Source of the DNA: CALGKJ01 sp049322695
GTDB taxonomy: Bacteria > Bacillota > Clostridia > Lutisporales > Lutisporaceae
Direction: 5' to 3'
NCBI GenBank assembly: GCA_049322695.1
Contig: JBMORW010000032.1
Span: 20,868-84,867 of the forward strand
DNA length: 64,000 nt
Part shown: positions 1 through 9,200 of the stretch, in pieces
How the letters are laid out: each line of letters starts with the position of its first letter
How positions within the stretch are numbered: position 1 is the stretch's first letter
Notes under the pieces: generated by a model
Told to the model about the DNA's origin: nothing
Databases searched by the model: none
The model's input: only the letters and a program-made list of their open reading frames with translations
Made by a program: the position numbers and the translations under genes

Positions 1-2
1 AT

Positions 3-824
3 ATTAAAAGAATAATATCTGCTGCTGGTGGAAAGGCCAGACGTATAACACTCATTATGCCTTTGCTGTATCAGGGCAGACAGCATAAGAGGGTCTACCG
101 TGAGTCTCTTGATTGCGCGACAGCACTTCAGGAGCTGGAAAGATTGGGAGTAGACAATATTATCACATTTGAAGCACACGACCCGAGGGTGCAGAACGCC
201 ATACCACTTATTGGTTTTGAAAATGCCTATCCTACATATCAGATAATAAGAACCATGCTGAGTACTGAAAAGGACATTTGCTTTGACAGCAGCTCAATGA
301 TGGTAGTGAGCCCTGATGAAGGAGGGATAGGCAGAAACATCTATTATGCAACAGTACTGGGATTGGACCTGGGTCTATTCTACAAAAGGAGAGACTACAG
401 CCGGATAGTAAACGGTAGAAATCCCATTGTGAGCCATGAGTTTCTGGGTGAATCAGTTGAAGGTAAGGATGTATTGATCGTAGATGATATGCTCTCCTCC
501 GGTGAATCCCTGCTGGATATTGCAGCAGAGCTGAAGAGGAGAAAGGCAAACAGTATATACATGGCTGTGACCTTTGCACTTTTTACTGACGGTATAGAGA
601 AGTTCAATGAATATTACCAAAAGGGCTTGATAAACAGATTGTACTCAACAAATATGACTTATAGAAGGGAAGACCTGAAAAAGGCACCCTGGTATGTTGA
701 GGTAGATATGTCGAAGTTCATTGCTCATCTAATTAATATATTGAACCATGATGAATCAATAAGCATGCTGCTTGATCCCTCTGACAAGATTAGAAAGCTG
801 TTCAGCAGGGATGAACGTATATAG
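3..824 (+). CDS. prs: Ribose-phosphate pyrophosphokinase (PRPP synthetase), 5' end outside window
   Basis: Makes PRPP from ribose 5-phosphate and ATP for nucleotide, histidine and tryptophan synthesis in the cytosol. The reading frame is open from base 3, well before the first ATG at 57, and the residues before it (SAAGGKARRITLI) fit the family, so the gene starts upstream and 274 codons are visible. Seen here: the adenine/ribose site segment with AHDPRVQNAIP, and the PRPP loop VDDMLSSGESLLD, which differs from the classical DDxxDTAGT loop. This wording resembles the longer clostridial version of the enzyme. A second PRPP-synthetase-like regulatory role cannot be excluded because the N-terminal catalytic part is not visible. 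There is no obvious terminator before the next gene. Confidence 0.85.
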   Translation: MKRIISAAGGKARRITLIMPLLYQGRQHKRVYRESLDCATALQELERLGVDNIITFEAHDPRVQNAIPLIGFENAYPTYQIIRTMLSTEKDICFDSSSMMVVSPDEGGIGRNIYYATVLGLDLGLFYKRRDYSRIVNGRNPIVSHEFLGESVEGKDVLIVDDMLSSGESLLDIAAELKRRKANSIYMAVTFALFTDGIEKFNEYYQKGLINRLYSTNMTYRREDLKKAPWYVEVDMSKFIAHLINILNHDESISMLLDPSDKIRKLFSRDERI

Positions 825-930
825 CAGTATTTTATATATATTTGAAGGATTATCACAGCAGCTTGTAGAAATATAGTGCGGGTTAACGAACTACTGATAG
901 TCTGGGACAAATATATAAGGGGTGATTTAT

Positions 931-1707
931 TTGCTTATAAAGACAGAGAAAACGGATATTATAATGAATTTTCTTAAGCAGGAGCTGCTGCTGAATCAAA
1001 ACATCATCGGTATTATAGAAAACGTGCCGGAAGCGGTTATATATGTGGACAATTCTGACAGCCCCAAGGGCGTGCTGGTAGAAAAGGGGTACTTTCGCTA
1101 TATTTATTCCAGAGATGACGGCTTTATTGATTATGTGCTGGATAATTATTTCAAGGAAGGTTATTATGGTTTTTCCGGAACAGACAAGGCTATAGCAGCA
1201 AGGATAAAAGCCAGGTATGAGCTGGATTGGGAAAATCCGTGCACCCTGTACTATATGCCTGCCGAAAACCTAAATAGGGGCCTGATAAAAAGCAAAGTAA
1301 GCAGTGTGGATATCAAGGATGCTCAGACAATAGACTATTTTTACCAGTTCAGGAACAGATGGAGCCTTGAGGCAATAAAAAAGGATATAAAGCTCAGACC
1401 ATCCTCTGCTGTGTATATTGACGATGATATCGCTTGCTGGGTCCTTGTGCATGATGACAACTCCATGGGAATAATGTATACAAAGGATGAGTACAGAAGA
1501 AAGGGCTATGCGGTGGATGTAACCATAGATCTGGCTTCAAAAATAATAGAACAGGGGAAGATTCCATATTTGCAGATTGTAGAAGGAAACAGCATGTCTC
1601 CGGGACTTGCACATAAATGCGGCTTTTTGAGATGCGGAGAGGTGACTTGGTTTGGTATAAAGGTAGGGAATCCAAAGGAGACAGATGAAGATGAAGAAGA
1701 TGAGTAA
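931..1707 (+). CDS. GNAT-family N-acetyltransferase
   Basis: Predicted acetyl-CoA-dependent acyltransferase; the acceptor is unknown. The C-terminal half carries the GNAT fold: the acetyl-CoA loop region appears as EYRRKGYAVDVTIDLASK and is followed by NSMSPGLAHKCGF, the usual late-GNAT Gly-Phe turn. The first ~120 residues match no domain I can name. I prefer the TTG at 931 over the GTG at 922 because AAGGGGTG lies five bases before the TTG and would overlap the GTG. The 3' end overlaps the next gene by 23 bases, so the two are probably co-transcribed and translationally coupled. Confidence 0.8.
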   Translation: MLIKTEKTDIIMNFLKQELLLNQNIIGIIENVPEAVIYVDNSDSPKGVLVEKGYFRYIYSRDDGFIDYVLDNYFKEGYYGFSGTDKAIAARIKARYELDWENPCTLYYMPAENLNRGLIKSKVSSVDIKDAQTIDYFYQFRNRWSLEAIKKDIKLRPSSAVYIDDDIACWVLVHDDNSMGIMYTKDEYRRKGYAVDVTIDLASKIIEQGKIPYLQIVEGNSMSPGLAHKCGFLRCGEVTWFGIKVGNPKETDEDEEDE

Positions 1708-2866
1708 GGCATATATAACAGGCCATTATATGGATGCGGAGTACAGAAGCAGAGGCGGGGTAATACCTCCTATAGCAATGAACTCCCTGTTTCTGTTTGA
1801 GGATGCAGATGCTGCCACAGAAGCTTTTAAAGCTCCCTACGAGAATTATATTTATACCAGAGGTCTGAATCCCACAAATGAGCTGTTTGAAAAAAAGATG
1901 GCAAAGCTTGAAAATGCAGAGGCCTGCAGGGCATTTTCCTCCGGAATGGCAGCTATATCCTCAGCCATAATGTCGTGTATAAAGCAAGGAGAGCATATAG
2001 TAACCATAAATACAGTGTATGGACCGGCCAGAGACTTCATGACCGTATATCTCAAAAAATTCGGTGTTGAGTGTACTATGGTGGACGGAAGAGATCCACT
2101 TGATTTCGTTAATGCCGCAAAAGAAAACACTGCTCTTTTTTACCTGGAAAGTCCGTCCAGCTATTTATTGAGAATACAGGATTTAAAAAGGATAGCAGAC
2201 TTTGCAAAGGAAAGGGGCATAAAGACTATTGTAGATAACTCATGGGCTACACCGATATTCCAAACTCCTCTTGACTATGGAATAGATATGGTAGTACATT
2301 CTGCTACAAAATACATTTCAGGACACAGTGATGTCGTTGCAGGAGTAGTAGCGGGCAGCAGAGAGCAGGTTGGCGCAATAAGCCTCAGTGAGCATGCTTT
2401 GTTCGGGGGAGTGCTGTCTCCCTTTGATGCATGGCTGCTTACCAGAGGGTTAAGGACACTGCATGTTAGAATGAAATATATTCAGGAGTCAGCAATGAAA
2501 ATAGCAGCCTTCCTTGAAAAGCATAGCAGGATAAAATATGTCATATATCCTGGTCTCAAGAGCTATGGCCAGCATGAGCTGGCAAAGGAGCAGATGTCAG
2601 GCTTCAGCGGGGTAATGACCTTCTGTGTGGACAGCTATGCCTCAGCCAAAAAGGTAATAGACAGCCTGCAGCTTTTTGGAATAGGTGTAAGCTGGGGCGG
2701 CTTTGAAAGCCTCGTATTTGCACCCGGAATACCTATGGGAGAAGAAAACATAAAGGAACAGATAAAGAATACACAGTTTGATGAAGGCATGATAAGAATA
2801 TCCATAGGTCTGGAGGACCCTGATGAGCTTATAGAAGATCTTAATAACGCATTGAGTATAATGTAG
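1685..2866 (+). CDS. Trans-sulfuration family PLP enzyme (cystathionine gamma-synthase/lyase, methionine gamma-lyase type)
   Basis: PLP-dependent enzyme of the Cys/Met metabolism family, acting on cystathionine, homoserine esters or methionine in the cytosol. Full family length (393 aa). The PLP lysine is K209 in HSATKYISGHSD; the YxR phosphate-binding motif is in YIYTRGLNPT near residue 57, and the SSGMAA segment is near 85. Substrate choice cannot be read from sequence. AAAGGAG lies four bases before the ATG at 1685; ATGs at 1691 and 1700 are also possible. It overlaps the acetyltransferase gene and is followed by a hairpin terminator. Aromatic residues that separate lyases from synthases were not resolved. 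Confidence 0.85.
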   Translation: MKMKKMSKAYITGHYMDAEYRSRGGVIPPIAMNSLFLFEDADAATEAFKAPYENYIYTRGLNPTNELFEKKMAKLENAEACRAFSSGMAAISSAIMSCIKQGEHIVTINTVYGPARDFMTVYLKKFGVECTMVDGRDPLDFVNAAKENTALFYLESPSSYLLRIQDLKRIADFAKERGIKTIVDNSWATPIFQTPLDYGIDMVVHSATKYISGHSDVVAGVVAGSREQVGAISLSEHALFGGVLSPFDAWLLTRGLRTLHVRMKYIQESAMKIAAFLEKHSRIKYVIYPGLKSYGQHELAKEQMSGFSGVMTFCVDSYASAKKVIDSLQLFGIGVSWGGFESLVFAPGIPMGEENIKEQIKNTQFDEGMIRISIGLEDPDELIEDLNNALSIM

Positions 2867-2880
2867 CTGTTAAATGCTAT

Positions 2881-2920
2881 AAAGAGTCTTATTGCATAAA
2901 GCCTTAAGACTCTTTTATTT
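2881..2920 (+). terminator. Rho-independent terminator
   Basis: AAAGAGTCTTA pairs with TTAAGACTCTTT across a short loop and runs into a T-rich tail, just after the PLP enzyme gene. It ends the first transcription unit. Confidence 0.8.
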
Positions 2921-3014
2921 TACCGATCCATATTGGCATACTTTTTGCTCTGTATAAATATAAAACAAAAAGGATTAATAATGTTAAAATATAGATATTA
3001 AGGGAGGATTAAGA

Positions 3015-3914
3015 ATGATAAGAGAATATGAAATCAAATATGTCAAGCTGGGCAATGGAGAAAGATTAGCCTATAGAGAAGTGGGGAGCGGCGAAAATAT
3101 TATACTTCTGATACATGGTAATATGTCTTCAGGAGTGCATTATTCCCCTTTTATGGAAATACTGCCTGAGAATTACAAGGCATATATTATTGATCTTAGA
3201 GGCTTTGGTGAGAGCTCGTATTATACCAGGATAGAAGGCTTGAAGGATTTTTCAGAAGATATACGTGATTTTGTCAGCAGGCTCGGGCTTGAGAGCTTCT
3301 ATATGGTAGGCTGGTCTACTGGCGGGGGAATATGCATGCAGTTTGCGGCAGATTATCCTGAGCTGGTAAAAAAGCTGGTGCTTATAGAGACTGTTTCCTA
3401 TCTCGGATATCCTATATACAGAAAAAGCCAGGCCGGTCAAGCGCTTACAGGAGAGGTATACAGCAGCAGGGAAGAAATGGCTTCGGATCCCGTGCAGGTA
3501 GCACCTGCTTTGGCAGCAATGGAGAATAAGGATTTCGGATACATGAATATGCTGTGGGATTTGGCTATTTACACCTCCAATAAGCCTTTGGCTGAGGATA
3601 ATGAGGTGTATATTAATGAAAGCTTGAAGCAGAGAAACCTTGTGGATGTGGACTGGGCTCTTGCTTCCTTCAATATGTCAGACAGACATAACGGCTATAC
3701 CCAGGGTACGGGGCTCATACATAAGCTGCAGCTTCCGGTATTATGCTTTTGGGGAAACAAGGATTTAGTGGTGCTTGAAAGCATGGTAAGGGAGACTGCT
3801 GAAGCTATTGGTGACAATGCAGAGATGGTGGTTCTGGAAAACAGCGGACATTCCCCGCTGGTAGATTGTCCGGAGCTTTTAGCTGATAAAATTTTTGAAT
3901 TTATAGGCAGGTGA
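3015..3914 (+). CDS. Alpha/beta hydrolase
   Basis: Soluble alpha/beta-hydrolase-fold enzyme of 299 aa. The oxyanion segment is LIHGNMSS near residue 33, the nucleophile elbow is GWSTGGG near residue 98 (GxSxG), and the catalytic His is in ENSGHSPLVD near the C-terminus. A cap region lies between residues ~135 and 225. AGGGAGG lies six bases before the ATG. The stop overlaps the start of the next hydrolase (GTGA), so the two are coupled. Ester, lactone or C-C bond substrate is unknown. Confidence 0.85.
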   Translation: MIREYEIKYVKLGNGERLAYREVGSGENIILLIHGNMSSGVHYSPFMEILPENYKAYIIDLRGFGESSYYTRIEGLKDFSEDIRDFVSRLGLESFYMVGWSTGGGICMQFAADYPELVKKLVLIETVSYLGYPIYRKSQAGQALTGEVYSSREEMASDPVQVAPALAAMENKDFGYMNMLWDLAIYTSNKPLAEDNEVYINESLKQRNLVDVDWALASFNMSDRHNGYTQGTGLIHKLQLPVLCFWGNKDLVVLESMVRETAEAIGDNAEMVVLENSGHSPLVDCPELLADKIFEFIGR

Positions 3915-4723
3915 GAATAGTGCCTTATGAAAAGGTTAATGGAGTAATTATCAACTATCAGCTAAGCGGTGAAGGTAAGGAAGTACTGGTAATACTGAAT
4001 GGAATAATGATGAGTACCACCAGCTGGAATGATATTATTCCTGCTTATGATAAGTACTTCAGAGTGCTTAGGGTGGACTTCAGAAACCAGGGGCAATCGC
4101 AGTATGTAGATGATTACTTCCCTATAGATATACATATAGAGGATCTGAAGCAGCTTCTTGACAGACTTGGAATCACTAAAGCAAGCTTTCTGGGGATTTC
4201 TTACGGTGCGAAGGTTGCCATGCTGTTTACCCTTGCTTATCCTCATTCAGTAAAAAGCCTTGTAGTGTGCAATACAACTGCGAGAGTGACGAAGCATCTC
4301 AGGGCTATTGGTGATTCATGGGATGAAGCGGCAAGGCTGTATGATGGTGAAAGGTTCTTCAAGCTGGTAATGCCATTTATATATTCTTCCTGCTTTTATG
4401 AGAAAAATTATAAATGGATTAAGGAAAGAGAGAATATGTTCGGAAGGATTCTTAATAAGGAATGGTTTGAGGCATACCTGAGGCTCTCTGCAAGTACAGC
4501 CGATTATGATATTGTTGACAAACTTAATCAGATATTGACGCCAACATTATGTATAGCTTCAAGCATGGATATAATAACTCCGGTTGCAGAAGTTAGAATG
4601 ATACATGAAGGAATACCGAATTCAAGCTTTGTAATTATACCTGATGCGGGGCATGCATGCTGTTATGAAAGGAAGGAAGAATTTAACACTGCGGTATTAG
4701 GGTTTTTGCTGCATAACAGATGA
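3911..4723 (+). CDS. Alpha/beta hydrolase, second of a coupled pair
   Basis: A 270-aa alpha/beta hydrolase starting at a GTG that overlaps the stop of the first hydrolase. The nucleophile elbow is GISYGAK near residue 95, and the catalytic His is in DAGHACCYER near residue 250. It resembles 3-oxoadipate enol-lactonase/BioH-type small hydrolases in layout, but I cannot assign a substrate. It and its partner differ enough not to be a recent duplication. The sigma54 activator gene follows after 125 bases, so these enzymes may work on the same compound as the liv operon; that is inference from position only. Confidence 0.8.
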   Translation: MRIVPYEKVNGVIINYQLSGEGKEVLVILNGIMMSTTSWNDIIPAYDKYFRVLRVDFRNQGQSQYVDDYFPIDIHIEDLKQLLDRLGITKASFLGISYGAKVAMLFTLAYPHSVKSLVVCNTTARVTKHLRAIGDSWDEAARLYDGERFFKLVMPFIYSSCFYEKNYKWIKERENMFGRILNKEWFEAYLRLSASTADYDIVDKLNQILTPTLCIASSMDIITPVAEVRMIHEGIPNSSFVIIPDAGHACCYERKEEFNTAVLGFLLHNR

Positions 4724-4734
4724 TAATGGGAATG

Positions 4735-4752
4735 GTATACCAGCTGGTATAC
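4735..4752. promoter_or_regulatory. 18-bp perfect palindrome between hydrolase and activator genes
   Basis: GTATACCAGCTGGTATAC is a perfect palindrome 11 bases after the hydrolase stop and about 100 bases before the sigma54 activator gene. It is followed only by a weak T tract, so it may be a poor terminator or a dimeric repressor/activator site. I cannot tell which. Confidence 0.45.
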
Positions 4753-4848
4753 TGTTTCTTATTTTATATGTACAAAGTATGGACACTTTTTATAGTCTGA
4801 TTTATTATTAGTCTATAGTCACCTTTATACTGTGGAGGGGGAGAATAC

Positions 4849-6270
4849 ATGGAATCACAATATGCTGCCAAGGATATGAAAAAGGAAGACATACTTCTGA
4901 GCCAATATTTCATTACCATGCTTAGAAAGCTTTTTGATCCTATTCCGATTTCAATCATATTGATAGATAAGGAAACCAGAATATTGATGATAAATCGAGA
5001 GTTTACAGATTTTCTGGGGGTGAATGCAGAGGAGATCATAGGTAAAAAAGTTGCGGAAGTAGATCCCAACACCAGATTTCCCTATGTATTTAAAAGCAAA
5101 AAGGCTGAGCTGTCCTGGAAGCATAAGTTCAGCAACGGACACACTGCAATAGTACATCGTATACCAATATTGGATGATGACGGGCAAGTATTGTTTGGCT
5201 TTGGTATGGTGCTTTTCGGAGATGTTGAGGATTTCAAGGATATTATTAAGAAGAACAGACTGCTGGAGGATGAAATATCCCATTATAAGGCACAGCTCAG
5301 GATGGTTTATGGTACAAAGTACTCATGGGATAATATCATTGGAGAGAGTGAGAAAATCACACAGGCCAAATATTTTGGTAAGAAGGCTGCCAATACCGAT
5401 TCCACAGTGCTGCTGCTGGGGGAAAGCGGTACCGGCAAAGAGTTGTTTGCGCATGCCATACATAACGGCAGCAAACGAAGCAGCAATCCCTTTGTAAAGG
5501 TAAACTGCGCTGCAATACCAAACGAGCTTCTGGAATCAGAGCTTTTCGGCTATGAGGAAGGCGCATTTACAGGAGCAAAAAAGGGAGGAAAAACAGGGAA
5601 GTTTGAGCTTGCCAGTGAAGGTACAATCTTCCTTGATGAAATAGGAGACATGCCCATGAGTATGCAGGTAAAGCTGCTGAGAGTACTGCAGGAGAAAGAA
5701 ATAGAAAAAATAGGCTCTAATAAAACTCAAAAGATAAATTCCAGAGTCATTGCAGCAACTAATAAGGAACTGAAAAAGCTGGTTCAGCAGGGGAAGTTCA
5801 GAGAAGACCTGTTTTACAGACTGAATGTTGTTACTATTGAAATTCCTTCCTTGAGGGACAGGATGTATGATATAGAAGCATTGTGCATGAATCTGCTGGA
5901 CAAAATAACAATAAGGCTCGGCAAATATGTTACGTCCATATCAGAGACTGCAATGGACTACCTAAGAAGCTACCAGTGGCCGGGTAACGTGCGGGAATTG
6001 GAAAATGTACTTGAAAGAGCAGTCAACATAGTTGACGGAGAGGTTATACTGCCGATGCATCTGCCTGTATATATAGTTAAGAAAAAAGCCGGGAGTCAGA
6101 CTGGTCCCGTAAGAGACTTGAAGCTGCTTATTGAAGAGGTTGAAAAGGAAGCAATATTGAAATGCCTTGAGCATACCAAAGGCAACAAGCAGCAGGCTGC
6201 AAAGCTGTTGAATATATCCAGATCAAGCTTATATGAAAAGATGGAAAAGTATCTCATAGAAACAAAATAG
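4849..6270 (+). CDS. PAS-domain sigma54-dependent transcriptional activator
   Basis: Enhancer-binding protein that hydrolyses ATP to open sigma54 promoters. Order: PAS sensor domain (residues ~25-125), short coiled linker, AAA+ domain with Walker A GESGTGKE (191-198) and the sigma54-contacting GAFTGA loop (238-243), the conserved FREDLFYRLNVV segment, and a Fis-type helix-turn-helix at the C-terminus (NKQQAAKLLNISRSSLYEKM). All catalytic motifs are intact. There is no receiver domain, so the signal is probably a small molecule sensed by PAS. A sigma54 promoter about 190 bases downstream faces livH, which makes that operon the obvious target. RBS GGAGGGGGAG precedes the ATG. Confidence 0.92.
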   Translation: MESQYAAKDMKKEDILLSQYFITMLRKLFDPIPISIILIDKETRILMINREFTDFLGVNAEEIIGKKVAEVDPNTRFPYVFKSKKAELSWKHKFSNGHTAIVHRIPILDDDGQVLFGFGMVLFGDVEDFKDIIKKNRLLEDEISHYKAQLRMVYGTKYSWDNIIGESEKITQAKYFGKKAANTDSTVLLLGESGTGKELFAHAIHNGSKRSSNPFVKVNCAAIPNELLESELFGYEEGAFTGAKKGGKTGKFELASEGTIFLDEIGDMPMSMQVKLLRVLQEKEIEKIGSNKTQKINSRVIAATNKELKKLVQQGKFREDLFYRLNVVTIEIPSLRDRMYDIEALCMNLLDKITIRLGKYVTSISETAMDYLRSYQWPGNVRELENVLERAVNIVDGEVILPMHLPVYIVKKKAGSQTGPVRDLKLLIEEVEKEAILKCLEHTKGNKQQAAKLLNISRSSLYEKMEKYLIETK

Positions 6271-6359
6271 TGTACAAAAACACTACATGTAGCTTTTTTG
6301 TTCATTTAACCTTTTAATCAAGCAATGATACCATTTAACAAGATAATAACAGAGCTTGG

Positions 6360-6393
6360 AGTGTATGATTTTCATACACCTTTTTTCTTTTTT
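6360..6393 (+). terminator. Rho-independent terminator after the sigma54 activator
   Basis: GTGTATGA/TCATACAC form a perfect stem with a short T loop, followed by a long T-rich tract. A smaller stem (TAGTGT/ACACTA, 6268-6285) lies directly at the activator stop. The hairpin separates the activator gene from the liv operon, which then needs its own promoter. Confidence 0.85.
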
Positions 6394-6459
6394 TGTCCCG
6401 CACACTTTGCTTTTCATCATAGATGAGCCATTGTACAGGGAGAAAAATGCAGTATTATT

Positions 6460-6476
6460 TTGGCACGATTGTTGCG
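6460..6476 (+). promoter_or_regulatory. Sigma54 (-24/-12) promoter of the liv operon
   Basis: TTGGCAC-N5-TTGC matches the RpoN consensus, with the GG and GC elements 12 bases apart. The expected start of transcription is near 6487, about 30 bases before livH. A small palindrome, TCATCATAGATGA (6414-6426), lies upstream and could be an activator site, although it is closer than usual. The adjacent sigma54 activator gene makes this call strong. Confidence 0.88.
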
Positions 6477-6514
6477 TGTATTAACACTGTACAAATGTGA
6501 GCTTCAGAGGGGGT

Positions 6515-7393
6515 ATGGATTTGAACATATTTTTTCAGAATATCATTGCAGGGCTTGAAACAGGGAGCTTATATGCACTGGCTGCCTTGGGGCTTGTAAT
6601 GATTTTCAGGACATCAAAGGTTGTAAATTTTGCTCAAGGTGAAATGGCAATGTTTTCAAGCTTTATTGCATTGAAGCTGTGGCAGAATAGTATGCCCTAT
6701 GCCGTTGCTTTTATCGGTGCTGTATTGTTCGCGGTAATATTCGGTCTTCTGGTAGAGAGAATATTCATGAGACCTGCATTGAAAGCATCTCTGGTCAGCA
6801 AAATGATAGTAACATTGGGACTTATTATGATAATAGACGGGCTGGCTTCTTCGGTGTTCGGAATAGATACACACAGCTTTCCAAAGGCTGTCAATGCATC
6901 AAACATGAATATCAGCGGAGTAATCATACAGCCTAATGCGCTGTTTATTATAGCTATGACATTGGTGATAATGGGAGTGCTTTTTTATATAATGCAGAAA
7001 ACCATGCTGGGAATTTCCATCAGAGCAACTGCTCAAAATGAAATTACTGCGACACTTATGGGAATACCCGTTAAAAAGATATATGCACTTTCATGGATAT
7101 TTGCCACTGTACTTGGAGCTGTAGCAGGGGTGCTGATAGCTCCTACAACGGATATTTCCACTACCATGATGATGGAAATGCACCTGAAATCATTCATTGC
7201 AGCAGTACTTGGAGGCTTCGGCTCCTTTGTGGGACCCGTGGTTGGAGGTTTTGTGATAGGAGTGCTGGATAACCTGGTAGGGTATTATGTTTCTTTGAAG
7301 TGGAAGACGGTTATAGTTTATGGTCTGTTAATAGTGATACTTGTTGTGAAGCCTACAGGACTCTTTGGCAAGGCATATAGAAAGAAGGTGTAG
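6515..7393 (+). CDS. livH: Branched-chain amino acid-type ABC transporter permease LivH
   Basis: Integral membrane subunit of a Liv/HAAT ABC importer, with about eight hydrophobic segments. The start GLETGSLYALAALGLVMIF and the VLGGFGSFVGPVVGG motif (the ATPase-contacting EAA-like region) are typical. ATG at 6515 has AGAGGGGG very close; the TTG at 6521 has better spacing and gives MNIFFQN, so the true start may be 6521. First gene of a sigma54-driven operon livH-livM-livG-livF-binding protein-FabH-like-CoA transferase. The substrate need not be an amino acid: this family also carries aromatic and short-chain acids, urea and amides. Confidence 0.9.
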   Translation: MDLNIFFQNIIAGLETGSLYALAALGLVMIFRTSKVVNFAQGEMAMFSSFIALKLWQNSMPYAVAFIGAVLFAVIFGLLVERIFMRPALKASLVSKMIVTLGLIMIIDGLASSVFGIDTHSFPKAVNASNMNISGVIIQPNALFIIAMTLVIMGVLFYIMQKTMLGISIRATAQNEITATLMGIPVKKIYALSWIFATVLGAVAGVLIAPTTDISTTMMMEMHLKSFIAAVLGGFGSFVGPVVGGFVIGVLDNLVGYYVSLKWKTVIVYGLLIVILVVKPTGLFGKAYRKKV

Positions 7394-7395
7394 AG

Positions 7396-8400
7396 ATGAA
7401 AGCAATAGCAAGGTTGATTATATATTCTTCAGTAGGCTTATTGGCAGCAGTATTACCGTTGTTTCTGGATATACCAAAACCAACAATGACTCTTCTGAAT
7501 ACAGCAGTTATCTACAGCATTATTGCAGTAGGCTACAACATACTATTGGGCTATGGAGGACAGATTTCATTGGGACACGCGGTATTCATGGGGCTGGGTG
7601 CTTATATGTCCGCATATATGACTGCCCAAATGAAGCTGCCATTTGTATTGTCGCTGGTTATATCAGGTCTGGTGCCAATGCTAATTGGAGCTCTTCTTGG
7701 ATTAGCCGCACTCAGACTTGAAGGTCACTATCTGGCTATTGCAACACTGGGCTTCGGGGTAGCTGTACAGCAGGTATTCAAGGAATGGGTACCTTTTACA
7801 AATGGCTATTCAGGGGTAAAGGCACCTTATCCACAGATATTGTTTTTTGAGATTAAGTCCAGAGAACACTTCTTCATAATGTCGGCAGCGATACTCATAC
7901 TGCTGTGCATATTTGCCTTTAATATGATTAACAGCAAGACAGGACGCGCTCTTATAGCGATGAGAGATAGCGAGCATGCGGCACAGGCTATGGGAATCAG
8001 TCTGTTTAAATATAAACTTATAGCATTTGCAGTCAGTGCATTCTATGCAGGAGTAGCAGGCTCATTGTATGCTCATCTGATACGCTTTATAGAACCAAGC
8101 ATGTGGAGTATAGAGCTTTCACTGAACCTTCTGGCAATGGTTGTAATAGGTGGTCTTGCATCCATAGGCGGAGCTATTGTTGGTGCATTCTTTCTTACCT
8201 TGGTGCCGGAGATAATAAAAAGCATACCATTTCTCGAGCATCTTAGAAACTTTACTTACATATTTACCGGTGCCTGCCTGATTATAGCTATAATATTCAT
8301 GCCCTATGGATTATCCAGACTCGGCTCACAGCTCAGGCACAAGTACGGAAGCATACTTACAGGCTTGCTGGCTTCAAAGGGTAAAGGGAGGGATGCATGA
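7396..8400 (+). CDS. livM: Branched-chain amino acid-type ABC transporter permease LivM
   Basis: Second membrane subunit of the Liv importer, 334 aa with roughly nine hydrophobic stretches. Family landmarks are GYNILLGYGGQISLGHAVF near residue 47 and the late VIGGLASIGGAIVGAF segment that docks on the ATPases. It starts three bases after the livH stop with AAGAAGGTG as ribosome site, and overlaps livG by four bases (ATGA), so the operon is tightly coupled. Confidence 0.92.
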   Translation: MKAIARLIIYSSVGLLAAVLPLFLDIPKPTMTLLNTAVIYSIIAVGYNILLGYGGQISLGHAVFMGLGAYMSAYMTAQMKLPFVLSLVISGLVPMLIGALLGLAALRLEGHYLAIATLGFGVAVQQVFKEWVPFTNGYSGVKAPYPQILFFEIKSREHFFIMSAAILILLCIFAFNMINSKTGRALIAMRDSEHAAQAMGISLFKYKLIAFAVSAFYAGVAGSLYAHLIRFIEPSMWSIELSLNLLAMVVIGGLASIGGAIVGAFFLTLVPEIIKSIPFLEHLRNFTYIFTGACLIIAIIFMPYGLSRLGSQLRHKYGSILTGLLASKGKGRDA

Positions 8401-9200
8401 TGAGTATTTTAAAGATAGATAGGCTTTCAATAAGCTTTGGAGGATTAAAGGCAGTTGATGATTTGAGCTTTGAGGTACCTGAAAAATCCATATATGGCCT
8501 GATAGGGCCCAATGGGGCAGGCAAGACAACTGTTTTTAACTGCATCAGCAGATTTTACACTCCTGATAACGGCAGCATCAGATTTGTTCAATCAGACAGC
8601 ACCGGTAAAAGGATAGAGCACGAACTTACCAAATACAAAGTCCATGAGATTATTTCCAAGGGTCTGGCCAGAACCTTCCAGAATGTCGAGCTTTTCAAGA
8701 ATATGACAGTAGAGGAGAATCTCATTGTAGGACTGCACTCGCAGATTAGGGGGGGGTTTCTGAAGTGCGGCTTCAAGCTGCCCATGGTAATAAAGGAAGA
8801 AAAAAGAGTAAGAGAAAAGGCATTGTTTATACTAGAATTTTTAGGGCTTACGGGTATCGAGAAGCAGAATGCAGCATCACAGCCCTATGGAACTCAAAAG
8901 CTGATTGAGCTTGGGAGAGCACTGATATCGTCGCCGTGTCTCATAATTCTTGATGAGCCTGCAGCAGGCATGAATCCCAGGGAAACAGAAGAGCTTGCAT
9001 TACTGATAAAGAGAATACGGGACAAATTGGGTATAACAGTGCTGTTGGTTGAGCATGATATGGGACTGGTTATGAACATATGTGAGAGAATCTGTGCAAT
9101 AAGCTTCGGCAAAAAAATAGCAGAGGGCACTCCTGATTATATACAAAATAACCCGGTAGTACAGGAGGCTTATTTGGGGAAGGAGGAGCAATATGCTTAG
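8397..9200 (+). CDS. livG: Liv ABC transporter ATP-binding protein LivG
   Basis: ATPase subunit of the importer (267 aa). Walker A is GPNGAGKTT near residue 38; Walker B with catalytic Glu is LIILDEPAAGMN; the switch His is in LLVEHDMGLV. The ABC signature is unusual, QPYGTQKLIELGRAL instead of LSYGxQRRLEIARAL, which is common in divergent LivG proteins. The LARTFQNVELFKNMT Q-loop segment is typical of LivG. It overlaps livF by eight bases. Confidence 0.92.
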   Translation: MMSILKIDRLSISFGGLKAVDDLSFEVPEKSIYGLIGPNGAGKTTVFNCISRFYTPDNGSIRFVQSDSTGKRIEHELTKYKVHEIISKGLARTFQNVELFKNMTVEENLIVGLHSQIRGGFLKCGFKLPMVIKEEKRVREKALFILEFLGLTGIEKQNAASQPYGTQKLIELGRALISSPCLIILDEPAAGMNPRETEELALLIKRIRDKLGITVLLVEHDMGLVMNICERICAISFGKKIAEGTPDYIQNNPVVQEAYLGKEEQYA

